Shown here piece by piece: positions 8,416-17,943 of a DNA stretch of 63,185 nt; position 1 is the stretch's first letter; each line of letters starts with the position of its first letter. The position numbers were made by a program, and so were the translations under genes. Where the stretch lies: NCBI RefSeq assembly GCF_003477705.1, contig NZ_QUDV01000009.1, forward strand, positions 1-63,185, in the 5' to 3' direction. Source of the DNA: Dorea sp. AF36-15AT. GTDB lineage: Bacteria > Bacillota > Clostridia > Lachnospirales > Lachnospiraceae. Below the pieces are notes generated by a model. The model was not told the DNA's origin. It did no database searches and saw only the letters and a program-made list of their open reading frames with translations.

Positions 8416-9321
8416 TTACGTTTCTGAATCTGTTTCTGAAGCTGTTTCCGAAGCTCCTTCTGTAATATCTGCCTTCTCTTCAGCAGTTTCCTTTTTATCT
8501 GCTCCGGTAAAGAGTACATCTTTCATATAGATATTAAGTTGTGCTCCAAACAACACACAGTACATACAGAAATACAGCCAGAGCATGATCAGCACGATTG
8601 TAGTCAGACTACCGTACATATCCGAAAATCCTTTGAAAATATCCAGGTATACAGAAAATACCCAGGATATGACCAACCAGCCAATCGCTGTAAATATCGC
8701 TCCCGGAATCTGCTTGCGGAACAGATCTTTTCGGTTTGGTAAAAACTTATATATAAGAAGTAAAAAACCGATTACCACAACCGGCGTAATCGCCATCCTC
8801 AATTCCATCAATTTATTTGCCACATGCTTAATGGCAGGCATATGAGACGTGATAAATATATTCAGCGAATTACCGAATACCGACATAACCAGCAATAATA
8901 TGATTGCAATCAGGAACAGCACTGTATAAAATGTCGCTCTGAAACGCAGATAAATATAGTTACGTGTCTCTGGGCATCCATAAATTGTATTAAATCCGGT
9001 AGAAATTGATAATACACCCTTGCCGGCAGACCACAGTGCCACAATAACTGTAATCGGGATAATAGTACTTGACTGGTTATATACCTGATTCACAATTGAC
9101 GTGATCAGGGAATCTACACTGGTAGGAAATACCTGCACTACTGCTGTCATTACATCTGCTTTCGTAACCGGCGTATATCTTACCATAGTAAGCAAAAGCA
9201 ATATAATCGGAATCAGCGATAACATAAAGAAATATGCAGCCTGAGCTGCATATGCCCCAACATGATGTCTCCCCATATCCTTGGGAATTCTCATTACCCT
9301 CTCTATGGTCTCTCTTTTCAT
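8416..9321 (-). CDS. YihY/BrkB-family membrane protein
   Basis: 301 residues with five or six hydrophobic segments between about 25 and 265, and an acidic Ser/Thr-rich tail (GASETASETDSET). The motif AYAAQAAYFFMLSLIPIILLL near residue 25 and the TIYGCPETRNYIYLR and WLYFCMYCVLFGAQLNIYM segments are typical of YihY/BrkB proteins, an inner-membrane family once misannotated as RNase BN and sometimes proposed as transporters. Substrate unknown. RBS GGAGG lies 5 nt before the ATG. It appears monocistronic, with pheST having its own promoter directly downstream. Confidence 0.9.
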   Translation of the reverse strand: MKRETIERVMRIPKDMGRHHVGAYAAQAAYFFMLSLIPIILLLLTMVRYTPVTKADVMTAVVQVFPTSVDSLITSIVNQVYNQSSTIIPITVIVALWSAGKGVLSISTGFNTIYGCPETRNYIYLRFRATFYTVLFLIAIILLLVMSVFGNSLNIFITSHMPAIKHVANKLMELRMAITPVVVIGFLLLIYKFLPNRKDLFRKQIPGAIFTAIGWLVISWVFSVYLDIFKGFSDMYGSLTTIVLIMLWLYFCMYCVLFGAQLNIYMKDVLFTGADKKETAEEKADITEGASETASETDSET

Positions 9322-9404
9322 ACTAACCTCCGTAAATCAGTATGTGCATCATACCATTTTCATTTAATTATTTCAAGTAAAAATATCAAATAGCCGTTTC
9401 TCCG

Positions 9405-10727
9405 CTATCGGATTTCTACATTTTGATAAAATAATTTCAGTATCTCCATGTAATTTTTACCATTCTTAGCCATTTCATTGGCTCCATTCTGGCTCATACC
9501 GATACCATGCCCATAGCCGCCGCCTCTGATCACATAGCTGTTCGCTTTCTTCTCTATAGAAATAAATGCACTTGGAAGTAATCTCTGACTATCTACGGTC
9601 TGTCCATCATTTCTTACGATCGAATATCCACTTCCTCCCAGGGCTGTCCGAATCTTATTCTCTGTCTCCACCGTAATACTCCCTCCGTTTCCAACCGCCG
9701 TCAGTTCTGCTGCCACATCGCCGTCACCTCGCCTGGTTACTTCCACACTCTCCAGTGTTCCCAGATCCTTACCGGCATAATTACTGAGAAGTGCTGCCAT
9801 TCGCTCTGATGATATCTCCGCCGTCCACTGATACCAGGGCAGATCTTTTTCATAATCTCCGACATCTCCACACACAGATATACTTTGAAGATATGCATTA
9901 CTTTCATTGACCTCACCGCCCCAGGCTGTCATATCCGTTGTCTCTCCACATGAAGTCGAAAAGTAATATGTAGAAGCCACGTTTCCCTGATACCAGACCA
10001 CCTGACCTGTTGTATCTTTTACCGCCTGCGTAGCTGTATCTGCCGGATAACTGTTATTGTACACCTGATACTCTACACTGTCATTGACATGTGCCTGATA
10101 TTCCGGATATGCATAATCCTGCATCTGTCGCACTGCATAGCTTCTGGCACACACCGCCTGCGCCTTCAATGCTTCCATTTCATAAGACGCCGGCATCTCA
10201 CTCGGCACAACTCTGCACAGATAGCTTTCCATCGGCAGTTCATTAATCACAGTCATACCTTCTTCACCGGACCACACTTCAATCTTTCCCTGATAAGATG
10301 GTATTCCCCGGCCACGTTCAATACTTTCCACCCGGATCTCTTCATCCGGATTCAGCGGTTCTGCCGAAAGATGTCCATTCTTTAGCCGCACATCATCTGC
10401 CAGAAGCGTCAGCACGCCTCCTGTCCAATCTTCCTCCCGCCCATCATATTTTAGCCTCAGGCCACTGTCTGCTGCCAGACTGACCGAACTGTGTAGCACG
10501 CTTCCATAACCGCTTGTCATCAATGCCACGCGGATATTCTGATTCTCCACCATTCCGGTATTCTGATCCGTTTCTCCACTCTGTCCTTTCAATTTACTCT
10601 CCGTCTGCTCTCCGGATCTGCCATTTCCGATCCGTTCCGGATGTACCAGACGCATTCCCGCCAGTACCAGACTAAGCACCGCCATAAAACTGATGATGTA
10701 TAAAATATATCGATTCTGTCTTCTCAT
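9405..10727 (-). CDS. SpoIID/LytB-domain protein
   Basis: About 440 residues from the ATG at 10727 (MRRQNRYILYIISFM). An upstream in-frame ATG at 10832 adds 35 residues in low-complexity, structured DNA and is less likely. One N-terminal membrane anchor (about residues 8-28) is followed by the SpoIID domain (about 150-440) with ESYLCRVVPSEMPASYEMEA, ALKAQAVCARSYAV and the C-terminal GYGHGIGMSQNGANEMA motif. SpoIID proteins are lytic transglycosylases that cleave stem-peptide-free glycan during spore engulfment. Whether this is sporulation SpoIID itself or a vegetative paralogue cannot be told from the window, since no SpoIIQ/SpoIIIA genes are near. Confidence 0.88.
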   Translation of the reverse strand: MRRQNRYILYIISFMAVLSLVLAGMRLVHPERIGNGRSGEQTESKLKGQSGETDQNTGMVENQNIRVALMTSGYGSVLHSSVSLAADSGLRLKYDGREEDWTGGVLTLLADDVRLKNGHLSAEPLNPDEEIRVESIERGRGIPSYQGKIEVWSGEEGMTVINELPMESYLCRVVPSEMPASYEMEALKAQAVCARSYAVRQMQDYAYPEYQAHVNDSVEYQVYNNSYPADTATQAVKDTTGQVVWYQGNVASTYYFSTSCGETTDMTAWGGEVNESNAYLQSISVCGDVGDYEKDLPWYQWTAEISSERMAALLSNYAGKDLGTLESVEVTRRGDGDVAAELTAVGNGGSITVETENKIRTALGGSGYSIVRNDGQTVDSQRLLPSAFISIEKKANSYVIRGGGYGHGIGMSQNGANEMAKNGKNYMEILKLFYQNVEIR

Positions 10728-10815
10728 ATTTGTATTCTTATCTCTTTCCAAGACTACTTTCTCTAATGTATGAAACTTTGTAGTGGGTTTAGAACCCCAC
10801 CCCATTTTTGAACCC

Positions 10816-11000
10816 CGCCCATGCATTCGCAAAACCGCACGATGCTTCGTGCTTTTCAGCTGCTACGCAGCTAATTTTGCTCATGTATGGGCGGCGTCTC
10901 TATTCGAGCCGCCTCACGGACGAGAAATCTGTTACTTACATGCAAGCATGACGCATCAGATTTCTCGTCCGAAAGGGTTTCTAAATAATACCCCTTTGGG
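10816..11000. repeat. Dense array of inverted repeats (structured intergenic element)
   Basis: In order on the plus strand: CCGCCCATGCATTCGCAAAA (10816-10835) pairs imperfectly with TTTTGCTCATGTATGGGCGG (about 10875-10894), enclosing GCACGA/TCGTGC and AGCTGC/GCAGCT hairpins, which gives a cloverleaf-like fold. Next come a GGCGGC/GCCGCC hairpin, a perfect 14-bp inverted repeat GGACGAGAAATCTG/CAGATTTCTCGTCC with an inner CATGC/GCATG, and an AAAGGG/CCCTTT stem. No convincing ORF fits. It is either a dispersed repeat or part of a structured RNA between the 6S-like RNA and the SpoIID gene. Confidence 0.65.
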
Positions 11001-11004
11001 CATA

Positions 11005-11032
11005 AAAAGAACGGCTTTGCAGCCGTTCTTTT
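11005..11032. terminator. Strong intrinsic terminator
   Basis: AAAAGAACGGCT, loop TTGC, AGCCGTTCTTTT: a 12-bp perfect stem with A and T runs on both sides, so it can work in both directions. On the minus strand it ends the 6S-like RNA. Confidence 0.88.
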
Positions 11033-11034
11033 AT

Positions 11035-11221
11035 CTTTTGTATATCCCGAAATGCCGGTTTCTGTCTCTTGACTCCTAGCTGCTGCTAGGTGGGTGTCCG
11101 CATCCGCTTTTCTGCCTTCCCCTGCGTATCTGGAGGCTTGACATATTACGGAGATATAAGAGTCCCGTTTAAAGTAATGTAGGTTCAAAACAACAGAAGT
11201 TGTCGCGCATCCCAGGTCACT
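11035..11221 (-). ncRNA. ssrS: Probable 6S RNA
   Basis: A region with no ORF that has its own promoter (TGGAAA at 11251-11256, 17-bp spacer, TATAAT at 11228-11233) and ends in the terminator at 11005-11032. The 5' end CCUGGGAUGC pairs over 10 bp (with G-U pairs) with GCAUUUCGGG near the 3' end. Inside it, CUGUUGUUUUGA pairs with UCAAGAGACAG, giving a long rod broken by a large central loop. That is the 6S RNA architecture, which mimics an open promoter and binds the sigma-A holoenzyme. The segment TTGAACCTACATTAC also looks like clostridial 6S sequences as I remember them. Another structured RNA of about 190 nt is possible. Confidence 0.62.
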
Positions 11222-11295
11222 GTAGTTATTATAACCCAATCATATATTTTTTTCCACTATTTTAGTAAAAAATATATAAAATTACAAATATTCTT

Positions 11296-12786
11296 CTATA
11301 ACTCAAGAATCGCCTTTACAGTATCTTCCATCTTATCAACATCACATTCCAGTGTGTGAAGAATGTTCGCATTCAGAATCTCCTTGATCGCATTCGGCAT
11401 CTCTGTGTTAGATACCTGACTCAATTCTTTCAATAAATCGAATTCATCTACAGATGCATACTTCTCATCGATTGCTGCCATAACGCTGCCTGCAAATTTG
11501 TATGGGCTGGCTGTGGAGGCAACTACACACTTTGTCTTGTCTCCTGAGTTCTCCTGATATTCCTGACACACATGTGCCGCTACTGCAGTATGTGTATCCA
11601 TTACATAGCCTGTTTTTTTATAAACATCATGAATAGTCTCTGCCGTCTGCGCTTCTGTTGCATACCCCGCTGCAAAATCTTTCAATCCTGCTTTCATTGC
11701 GTCAGTAATCTCATACACACCTTCACTCTTCAATGCCTGCATCAACTCTGCATTCTTCTTATCATCACATCCTGCGATCTGGTAGATCAGTCTCTCAAGA
11801 TTGCTGGAAATCAGAATATCCATAGATGGTGATGTAGTCAGTTTGAACTCTCTGTCCTTGCGGTCATACACACCAGTCTGGAAGAAATCAAACAGCACTT
11901 TATTTTCATTGGATGCACAGATCAGTTTTGCGATCGGAACGCCCATATTCTTTGCATAGTATGCAGCAAGAATATTGCCAAAGTTACCGGTAGGAACTAC
12001 AACATTGATCTGTTCTCCCGGCTGTATTTCTTCATTATCCAAAAGCTTCGCATAGGCATATACATAGTACACCACCTGCGGCACCAGACGTCCGATGTTG
12101 ATTGAATTGGCAGATGAAAACTGATAGCCATGCTTATCCAGATCTTCTGCAAGCTTCTTATCTTCAAACATTGCTTTCACGCCGCTCTGCGCATTGTCAA
12201 AGTTGCCGTGAATTGCTACAACGTCTACGTTATCTCCGGTCTGAGTCACCATCTGCATCTCCTGTACCTTGCTGACTCCGTTCTTCGGATAGAACACAAT
12301 GATCCGTGTACCTTCTACATTGGCAAAACCTGCCATAGCAGCCTTACCGGTATCTCCCGAAGTTGCTGTCAGGATCACGATCTCATTCTTCACGTGATTC
12401 TTCTTAGCTGATGTAGTAAGAAGATGTGGAAGAATGGAAAGTGCCATATCTTTAAATGCGATCGTTGCTCCGTGAAACAGCTCAATAAAATATGTGCCAT
12501 CTACTTTTACTAATGGTGCGATCTCTTCCGTGTCAAATTTACTGTCATAAGCCTTCTGAATACAATTCTTCAGCTCTTCTTCAGTAAAATCGGTAAGGAA
12601 TTCCTTCATTACAGCATAAGCTGTCTCCTGATATGTCATTCCCTTTAATTCTTCCATAGACACAGATAACTTTGGAAGATGATCCGGCACAAACAGACCA
12701 CCATCATCCGCAAGACCTTTTAAGATTGCCTGCGATGCTGTTACCGTTACCTCTGAATTTCTTGTGCTTCTGTATCGTACATCCAT
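11296..12786 (-). CDS. thrC: Threonine synthase
   Basis: About 496 residues, the long form of threonine synthase. It opens MDVRYRSTRNSEVTVTASQA. The PLP lysine lies in HGATIAFKDMALSILP, and the phosphate/PLP-binding segment is ATSGDTGKAAMAGF. It converts O-phosphohomoserine to threonine. Three consecutive ATG codons occur; the third (12786) has the best spacing to AGGAG. The gene follows leuD by about 20 nt, so leuC-leuD-thrC look co-transcribed, an arrangement that joins branched-chain and threonine synthesis. Confidence 0.96.
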   Translation of the reverse strand: MDVRYRSTRNSEVTVTASQAILKGLADDGGLFVPDHLPKLSVSMEELKGMTYQETAYAVMKEFLTDFTEEELKNCIQKAYDSKFDTEEIAPLVKVDGTYFIELFHGATIAFKDMALSILPHLLTTSAKKNHVKNEIVILTATSGDTGKAAMAGFANVEGTRIIVFYPKNGVSKVQEMQMVTQTGDNVDVVAIHGNFDNAQSGVKAMFEDKKLAEDLDKHGYQFSSANSINIGRLVPQVVYYVYAYAKLLDNEEIQPGEQINVVVPTGNFGNILAAYYAKNMGVPIAKLICASNENKVLFDFFQTGVYDRKDREFKLTTSPSMDILISSNLERLIYQIAGCDDKKNAELMQALKSEGVYEITDAMKAGLKDFAAGYATEAQTAETIHDVYKKTGYVMDTHTAVAAHVCQEYQENSGDKTKCVVASTASPYKFAGSVMAAIDEKYASVDEFDLLKELSQVSNTEMPNAIKEILNANILHTLECDVDKMEDTVKAILEL

Positions 12787-12807
12787 CATCATTTCTCCTG
12801 TTATATA

Positions 12808-13302
12808 CTATTTGTTCTTTTTGCTGTTGATGTAATTAACCAGGCCACCTGCAGAGATCAGTTCCTGCATAAATGGAGGAAATGCCTGTCCCTGGAACTC
12901 AGTACCCTTGGTACGATTATATATACGTCCGCTGTCAAAATCAATCTCAACCTGATCTCCGGCGTCAATTCCTTCTGCCGCTTCCGGACATTCGATGATC
13001 GGAAGTCCGATATTGATCGCATTACGATAGAAAATTCGTGCAAATGTATCTGCGATAACACAGCTTACGCCTGCAGTCTTCAGACACAGCGGTGCATGCT
13101 CTCTGGAAGATCCGCAGCCAAAGTTCTTTCTCGCTACGATAATATCTCCCGGCTGTACCTTCCCGGCAAATTCCGGATCAATATCTACCATCGCATGGCT
13201 CGCCAGCTCCTGTGGATCAAAAGAGTTCAGATATCTGGCCGGTATAATAACGTCTGTATCTACGTTATCTCCATATTTAAACACATGTCCTAATGCTTTC
13301 AT
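12808..13302 (-). CDS. leuD: 3-isopropylmalate dehydratase small subunit
   Basis: 164 residues, the short LeuD form of bacteria and archaea that pairs with a separate LeuC. Visible motifs are [29 protein letters not shown] and [18 protein letters not shown], which form the swivelling aconitase-D domain. It isomerises 2- to 3-isopropylmalate with LeuC. Its start overlaps the last base of leuC, a sign of translational coupling. Confidence 0.97.
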   Translation of the reverse strand: MKALGHVFKYGDNVDTDVIIPARYLNSFDPQELASHAMVDIDPEFAGKVQPGDIIVARKNFGCGSSREHAPLCLKTAGVSCVIADTFARIFYRNAINIGLPIIECPEAAEGIDAGDQVEIDFDSGRIYNRTKGTEFQGQAFPPFMQELISAGGLVNYINSKKNK

Positions 13303-14579
13303 TATCTGTCACCCCCTACTTTTTCCGGATTCGCAATGCATCCGGCGATCGCACTTGCTGCTGCCACTTCCGGAGATGCAAGATAGATCAGAGAATCTAC
13401 ATGTCCCATACGGCCAACGAAGTTACGGTTGGTGGTAGATACACATTTCTCACCTGCTGCCATAACACCCATATGACCTCCCATACATGGTCCGCAGCTT
13501 GGTGTATTAACTGCACATCCTGCATCTACAAAGATGTCCAGAAGTCCTTCTGCGATACACTGCTTGTAGATCTTCTGTGTAGCAGGAACTACCATAACAC
13601 GTACATCCGGATGTACGGTATGCCCTTTGAGGATAGCTGCTGCTTTTCTCAGGTCAGACATACGTCCATTTGTACAGGAACCGATCACTACCTGGTCGAT
13701 CTTAATAGGCTCCATAGCCTCTACTTCGTCGATTGTCTTAGCATTGCCCGGAAGATGTGGAAATGCAACGGTCGGACGGACTTCTGAAAGATCAATCTCG
13801 ATCACATCCTCGTATACAGCATCCTCATCTGCTTCGTATACATGGTATTCCTTCTTGCAGTGCTCTGCCAGATAAGCCTTTGTCTGCTCATCTACCGGGA
13901 AGATACCATTCTTGGCACCTGCTTCGATTGCCATGTTAGCAATCGTAAATCTGTCATCCATGGAAAGATGTGACACACCTTCTCCTGTAAATTCCATTGA
14001 TTTATACAGAGCTCCATCTACGCCGATCTTACCAATGATATGGATAATGATATCCTTACCGCTTACAAACTCAGACGGTTCTCCCTTCAGTACAAACTTG
14101 ATCGCACTCGGCACCTTGAACCAAAGTTCTCCGGTAGCCATACCAGTAGAAATGTCGGTCGTACCTACGCCTGTAGAGAACGCTCCCAATGCTCCGTATG
14201 TACAGGTATGCGAATCTGCACCAATGATGCATTCTCCTGCTGTAACCACTCCTGCCTCCGGAAGAATCGCATGCTCTACTCCTGATTTGCCCTGTTCAAA
14301 ATACCAGCTGAGACCCTGATCCTTCGCAAACTCACGAATTGCCTTGGAGTTCTCTGCTGACTTAATATCTTTATTCGGTGTAAAATGATCTGGTACCAGA
14401 ACAACCTTATCTTTATCAAACACTTTATCTGCCATCTGTCTGAAGATCGGCAGTGCCATTGGTCCGGTGATGTCATTCGCCATAACGATATCAAGCTTCG
14501 CCATAATAAGCTGTCCTGCTTCCACATGATCCAGACCTGCATGTGCAGCCAGAATCTTCTGTGTCATCGTCATTCCCAT
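13302..14579 (-). CDS. leuC: 3-isopropylmalate dehydratase large subunit
   Basis: 425 residues, the short-type LeuC (homoaconitase-like, HacA family). The [4Fe-4S] cysteines are visible in [13 protein letters not shown] and in [41 protein letters not shown] is the substrate-binding signature. It is the catalytic half of isopropylmalate isomerase in leucine synthesis. RBS GGAGG lies upstream. First gene of the leuC-leuD-thrC group; no T-box or leader peptide is obvious upstream. leuA and leuB are absent from the window. Confidence 0.97.
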   Translation of the reverse strand: MGMTMTQKILAAHAGLDHVEAGQLIMAKLDIVMANDITGPMALPIFRQMADKVFDKDKVVLVPDHFTPNKDIKSAENSKAIREFAKDQGLSWYFEQGKSGVEHAILPEAGVVTAGECIIGADSHTCTYGALGAFSTGVGTTDISTGMATGELWFKVPSAIKFVLKGEPSEFVSGKDIIIHIIGKIGVDGALYKSMEFTGEGVSHLSMDDRFTIANMAIEAGAKNGIFPVDEQTKAYLAEHCKKEYHVYEADEDAVYEDVIEIDLSEVRPTVAFPHLPGNAKTIDEVEAMEPIKIDQVVIGSCTNGRMSDLRKAAAILKGHTVHPDVRVMVVPATQKIYKQCIAEGLLDIFVDAGCAVNTPSCGPCMGGHMGVMAAGEKCVSTTNRNFVGRMGHVDSLIYLASPEVAAASAIAGCIANPEKVGGDR

Positions 14580-14595
14580 GATGAATGTTCCTCCT

Positions 14596-16539
14596 TTATC
14601 TTTTCTTCATACGTGTAATCATAACACACACAATAACAGCCACGCAAGAAAGAATGCATACAAGCATCCAATTTGATAAATTCGCTCCATCTCCGGTTCT
14701 TACTGTCTGAGCTTTTACAGTCTGTCCGGGAGTTTCCTGTTTCTCCTTCTCCGGTTTATTCGGTTCTTCCGGAACCTCTGGCTTATCATCCGTCATCGTA
14801 CCAAGATTCACCGTCACATGATCCTTTTTAATCGTCACTTCGAAAGGTGGAATCAGTTCATGATTCTGATTTGCCTCACACCTCAGCTCTTCAATCGTAT
14901 AAGTATCATACGGAAGTGCACCTTTGCAGTCATCCGGTGCGGTCAGAGTTCCCTCTGTATCGATTCCAAACCAGACTCCATCCTCCATGTTCTCTCCGCA
15001 ATTCGTATTTGACGTATGCAGATTCCACTCTGCCGACGTTGATGCATAGCCGTTCTCATCTGTCACGATCACATGGGATTCCCCGGTTGTATTACTGGTA
15101 ATCTTAAATGGTACTTTCGAAAGTCTCTTATGGGTGCCGTCTGCAATCTTGATAAGTTCCAGATCCCCACGGATCACATGATCTGATGCTTTATGCGCAT
15201 TGCCCCCGGTGAGTACAGCCGTATCTCCGTCCGGCCGTATCTGTGTCAGATATCTGCCTTCCTGTACTTCCCCGGATTCATCCTGAAACTGCATTCCATC
15301 CAGCAGATATCCTTTCGGTGCCTCAATCTCTTCCACCGTGATCGTTCCAAGTGGCAGTATCACCTGATCATTCATCATATAGAAGGCATCACCCTCTATA
15401 AGATGCGCTTCATCCAGCCGACATACATATGCGCTATCGGACTCTCCCTTTTCTTCCTTTATCTCCAATACCCAGCTCCGTTCCGGAACCTCCGGAAGAT
15501 TATCTGTCTCATAATATCCTGCATAATAATTCACACGCATTTTCGCACCGGCAAGATCTGCTCCACCAAGTGCCTGACTTTCACCAGTTTCGGCATCTGC
15601 TTTGCAGATTGACACTTCTGCCTTATTCCACACCGGTGTATCCTTTACTTCTGCCACAGCAGTCTTCTCCGCTTCCACTGTCACAGGATATACATTCGTA
15701 TTCAGCCGATACCCAAAAGGTGCCTGCTTTTCTTTTACGTAATAATTGCCCGGTGCAAGTTCTACTGCCGTCGTTTCTCCATTCGCATCCGTCTTAAGCA
15801 CCGCCTTCTGATCCGTACAGCTTTCGTCTGCATACACACCATATTCTGCCCCCTGAAGGGTGTAACAGCGATTGCCCTCCGTCAGTTCGTTATCCTCCGC
15901 TGTCTTTTTAAGTCTTGCATACCCTGTCGGGTGATATTCCCAATATCCCAGGTTCTGATGTGCCGCCGCTCCGTCTGACAGCAGATATACCGTAAATCCT
16001 TTCGGCGCTGCCGGAAGTCCGGCGATCCGGTTGATAAATGCCTGTCCATAGCCATAATAATTATCATCATGACCATTAGCCACCGATCCGGCAAGACATG
16101 TTTCCACATAGCTGGCTCCAACATCTCCAGGACCTTTCCAGCCATAGTAATATATCTTCCGGAGCTGCTCGTTCCCCCGATTTTCTGCCGTATACTCCGC
16201 TACTGTAGTTAATGTACTTCCTGTCTGTGTCGGTGGTTCCATCTCATGACACACACACATTGCTGTTGTTCCACCATCGATTTCAAAATATCCCACTCTT
16301 AGTAATCCGTCGTTGTACCTGGTGTCATAGTAAGTCAGTACATGTGTGCCGCCCGCCTGGCGCTGTGTCACACTGTTCTGTTCTGCAACATCTTCTATAT
16401 CGCTCTCTTCTTCGCGTTCTTCTGCCCGTACTGATATCGCTCCCACACACCCACAGAATGACAGGATAAATACAACAACAGCAACTGCAAGTGGCATGAT
16501 TCTACCTGCTCTGCCCTTATTATCTCTTATCTTCTTCAT
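14596..16539 (-). CDS. Surface adhesin with thioester-like and SpaA-type domains
   Basis: About 647 residues from the ATG at 16539 ([25 protein letters not shown]). Signal peptide: [21 protein letters not shown]. Residues about 60-240 ([42 protein letters not shown]) resemble the thioester domain that tips Gram-positive adhesins. Three SpaA-like Ig folds follow ([27 protein letters not shown], [31 protein letters not shown]). A Pro/Glu linker, VRTGD and a C-terminal membrane helix with MKKR end the protein. The anchor lacks a classic LPXTG; VRTGD could be a variant sortase signal. No sortase gene is nearby. Whether a real Cys-Gln thioester forms is uncertain. Confidence 0.85.
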   Translation of the reverse strand: MKKIRDNKGRAGRIMPLAVAVVVFILSFCGCVGAISVRAEEREEESDIEDVAEQNSVTQRQAGGTHVLTYYDTRYNDGLLRVGYFEIDGGTTAMCVCHEMEPPTQTGSTLTTVAEYTAENRGNEQLRKIYYYGWKGPGDVGASYVETCLAGSVANGHDDNYYGYGQAFINRIAGLPAAPKGFTVYLLSDGAAAHQNLGYWEYHPTGYARLKKTAEDNELTEGNRCYTLQGAEYGVYADESCTDQKAVLKTDANGETTAVELAPGNYYVKEKQAPFGYRLNTNVYPVTVEAEKTAVAEVKDTPVWNKAEVSICKADAETGESQALGGADLAGAKMRVNYYAGYYETDNLPEVPERSWVLEIKEEKGESDSAYVCRLDEAHLIEGDAFYMMNDQVILPLGTITVEEIEAPKGYLLDGMQFQDESGEVQEGRYLTQIRPDGDTAVLTGGNAHKASDHVIRGDLELIKIADGTHKRLSKVPFKITSNTTGESHVIVTDENGYASTSAEWNLHTSNTNCGENMEDGVWFGIDTEGTLTAPDDCKGALPYDTYTIEELRCEANQNHELIPPFEVTIKKDHVTVNLGTMTDDKPEVPEEPNKPEKEKQETPGQTVKAQTVRTGDGANLSNWMLVCILSCVAVIVCVMITRMKKR

Positions 16540-16688
16540 GTATCCTTTCCTCCAATTTTTAATATCTCTCCGCTTCGAGTATCGACATAATAACTCTTTC
16601 AAGGTATCTTTGTCAACACATTTTTAAAGTTTTATTTCAACCCGTTTTTCGGTAAAAAAAAGAGACCGTAAAGCCCCTTTTTTACCAT

Positions 16689-17567
16689 TTATTTCCTTTT
16701 ATTCCGACGCATTGCCACCCGTTTCTTGACTTCTCTCAAAGCATCCTTATGGATACGTGATTCCATATTCGGGAATGCCTTTACCAGACGTTCGCCGACA
16801 CTTCCAAGTCCATTAACCAGACTGTCATAACGTCCTTTCAGTTCATCCAGCTTCTGCTGCTGACTCTTGTACCATTCTTCCTTACCGGCACTGTATTCAG
16901 CACGCAATTCTTTTCTGACTTCTTTCATACTAGCCACTTTACTCTTAAGCTGTTCTTCTTTCTCCATCCCGTCTTTGACATTTTCATAGATGTTCTCACC
17001 CATGCGGTCAGAGAATTCCCGCAGCTCCGCAGCAATCTTTTCCATTGCTTCAAGACGTTTGTTCAGTTTTAGGATTGCAGATGCAGTTACATAGAGATCT
17101 GCAAGCATCGCAATACTTAATATTACCAGTATTACGATCCCTGCAATATGAGGGATGTACCCGATCAGATGTGCAACAAGCGGTTGAAAACACTTAACAA
17201 TGAACACACAGAACACACCCCAGATCAGCGAAAATGGCAGGCACACATAACCGCCGATATTAAGCGGCTGTCCGGAATAATCCCACCATTTCTGATGAAA
17301 GATCCGGTCCATTACATATCCTGTCAGCCATTCGATAAATGTTACAAGTACAGCCGATGCCAAATATAATATTAACAGACTTTCTGAAAATCCCTGTAAT
17401 GAAAATATTACCGATACAACTCCGACTCCATAAATCGGACAGATCGGACCATTCAAGAATCCTCTGTTGACAAACCTTCCTTCTTTTACTGCCGCAAATG
17501 CGACCTCCACGCACCATCCAAGTACACCGTACACAAAAAAGTACGCCAGTATTTCATAGATTCCCAT
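16689..17567 (-). CDS. CmpB-type putative ABC transporter membrane protein
   Basis: 292 residues. The first about 165 residues hold five hydrophobic segments with the CmpB family (PF06541-type) signature: FFVYGVLGWCVEVAFAAVKEGRF, NRGFLNGPICPIYGVG and WWDYSGQPLNIGGYVCLPFS. The C-terminal 120 residues are charged and coiled-coil-like (MEKIAAELREFSDRMGENIY onward). Named a type IV ABC transporter component in databases, but its real function is not known and no ATPase lies beside it. It appears to stand alone. Confidence 0.82.
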   Translation of the reverse strand: MGIYEILAYFFVYGVLGWCVEVAFAAVKEGRFVNRGFLNGPICPIYGVGVVSVIFSLQGFSESLLILYLASAVLVTFIEWLTGYVMDRIFHQKWWDYSGQPLNIGGYVCLPFSLIWGVFCVFIVKCFQPLVAHLIGYIPHIAGIVILVILSIAMLADLYVTASAILKLNKRLEAMEKIAAELREFSDRMGENIYENVKDGMEKEEQLKSKVASMKEVRKELRAEYSAGKEEWYKSQQQKLDELKGRYDSLVNGLGSVGERLVKAFPNMESRIHKDALREVKKRVAMRRNKRK

Positions 17568-17671
17568 ATTTTATTCCTTTCCCAGTAATCTAATTTCCCA
17601 TTTAAGTCTTATCGACTATTATATGGGAAGTTGTAAATTTCGTCAATTGGTGCTATACTTTTTCAAATAAT

Positions 17672-17686
17672 AGATAATAATTATCA
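17672..17686 (+). promoter_or_regulatory. Fur box upstream of feoA
   Basis: AGATAATAATTATCA matches 14 of 15 positions of the 7-1-7 Fur box TGATAATNATTATCA and is palindromic. It lies 24 bp before the feoA start, so ferrous-iron repression of feoAB is expected. Confidence 0.88.
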
Positions 17687-17709
17687 ATAAGATTAAAGTG
17701 AGGATTACT

Positions 17710-17943
17710 ATGGTTTTAAAAGAAGGCTTAAATGGACACACTTACCGTGTGCTGTCCATACAAATCGAGCTCCAATTGGAGCGTCGGCTGGAAGCACTCG
17801 GTCTGACAGACGGCAGTCTGATTACTATATTAAATAATGACAAGCACGGTGCACTTACCGTCAAGTTCCGCGGCACACGCTTTGCTCTCGGCAGACGTAT
17901 TGCTGATCACATTGAGATTGAGGAGGTGCACACACATGAATAA
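17710..17943 (+). CDS. feoA: Ferrous iron transport protein A
   Basis: 77 residues, an SH3-like FeoA domain (LKEGLNGHTYRVLSIQIELQ ... LGLTDGSLITILN ... FRGTRFALGRRIADHIEIEEV). Start chosen at the ATG at 17710, which has AGTGAGG 6 nt upstream; a GTG at 17698 is the alternative. FeoA assists FeoB-mediated Fe2+ uptake, probably by binding its cytosolic part. Its last codons overlap the feoB start by 8 nt. A Fur box precedes it. Confidence 0.95.
   Translation: MVLKEGLNGHTYRVLSIQIELQLERRLEALGLTDGSLITILNNDKHGALTVKFRGTRFALGRRIADHIEIEEVHTHE

Noticed and set aside
8247..8519. 90-residue minus-strand ORF
   Set aside because: It overlaps the end of the YihY gene, the consensus promoter and the T-box, so it is a chance frame.
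10871..11239. 122-residue minus-strand ORF
   Set aside because: It runs through the 6S-like RNA, the terminator and the hairpin array, has no RBS and looks like non-coding sequence by chance open.
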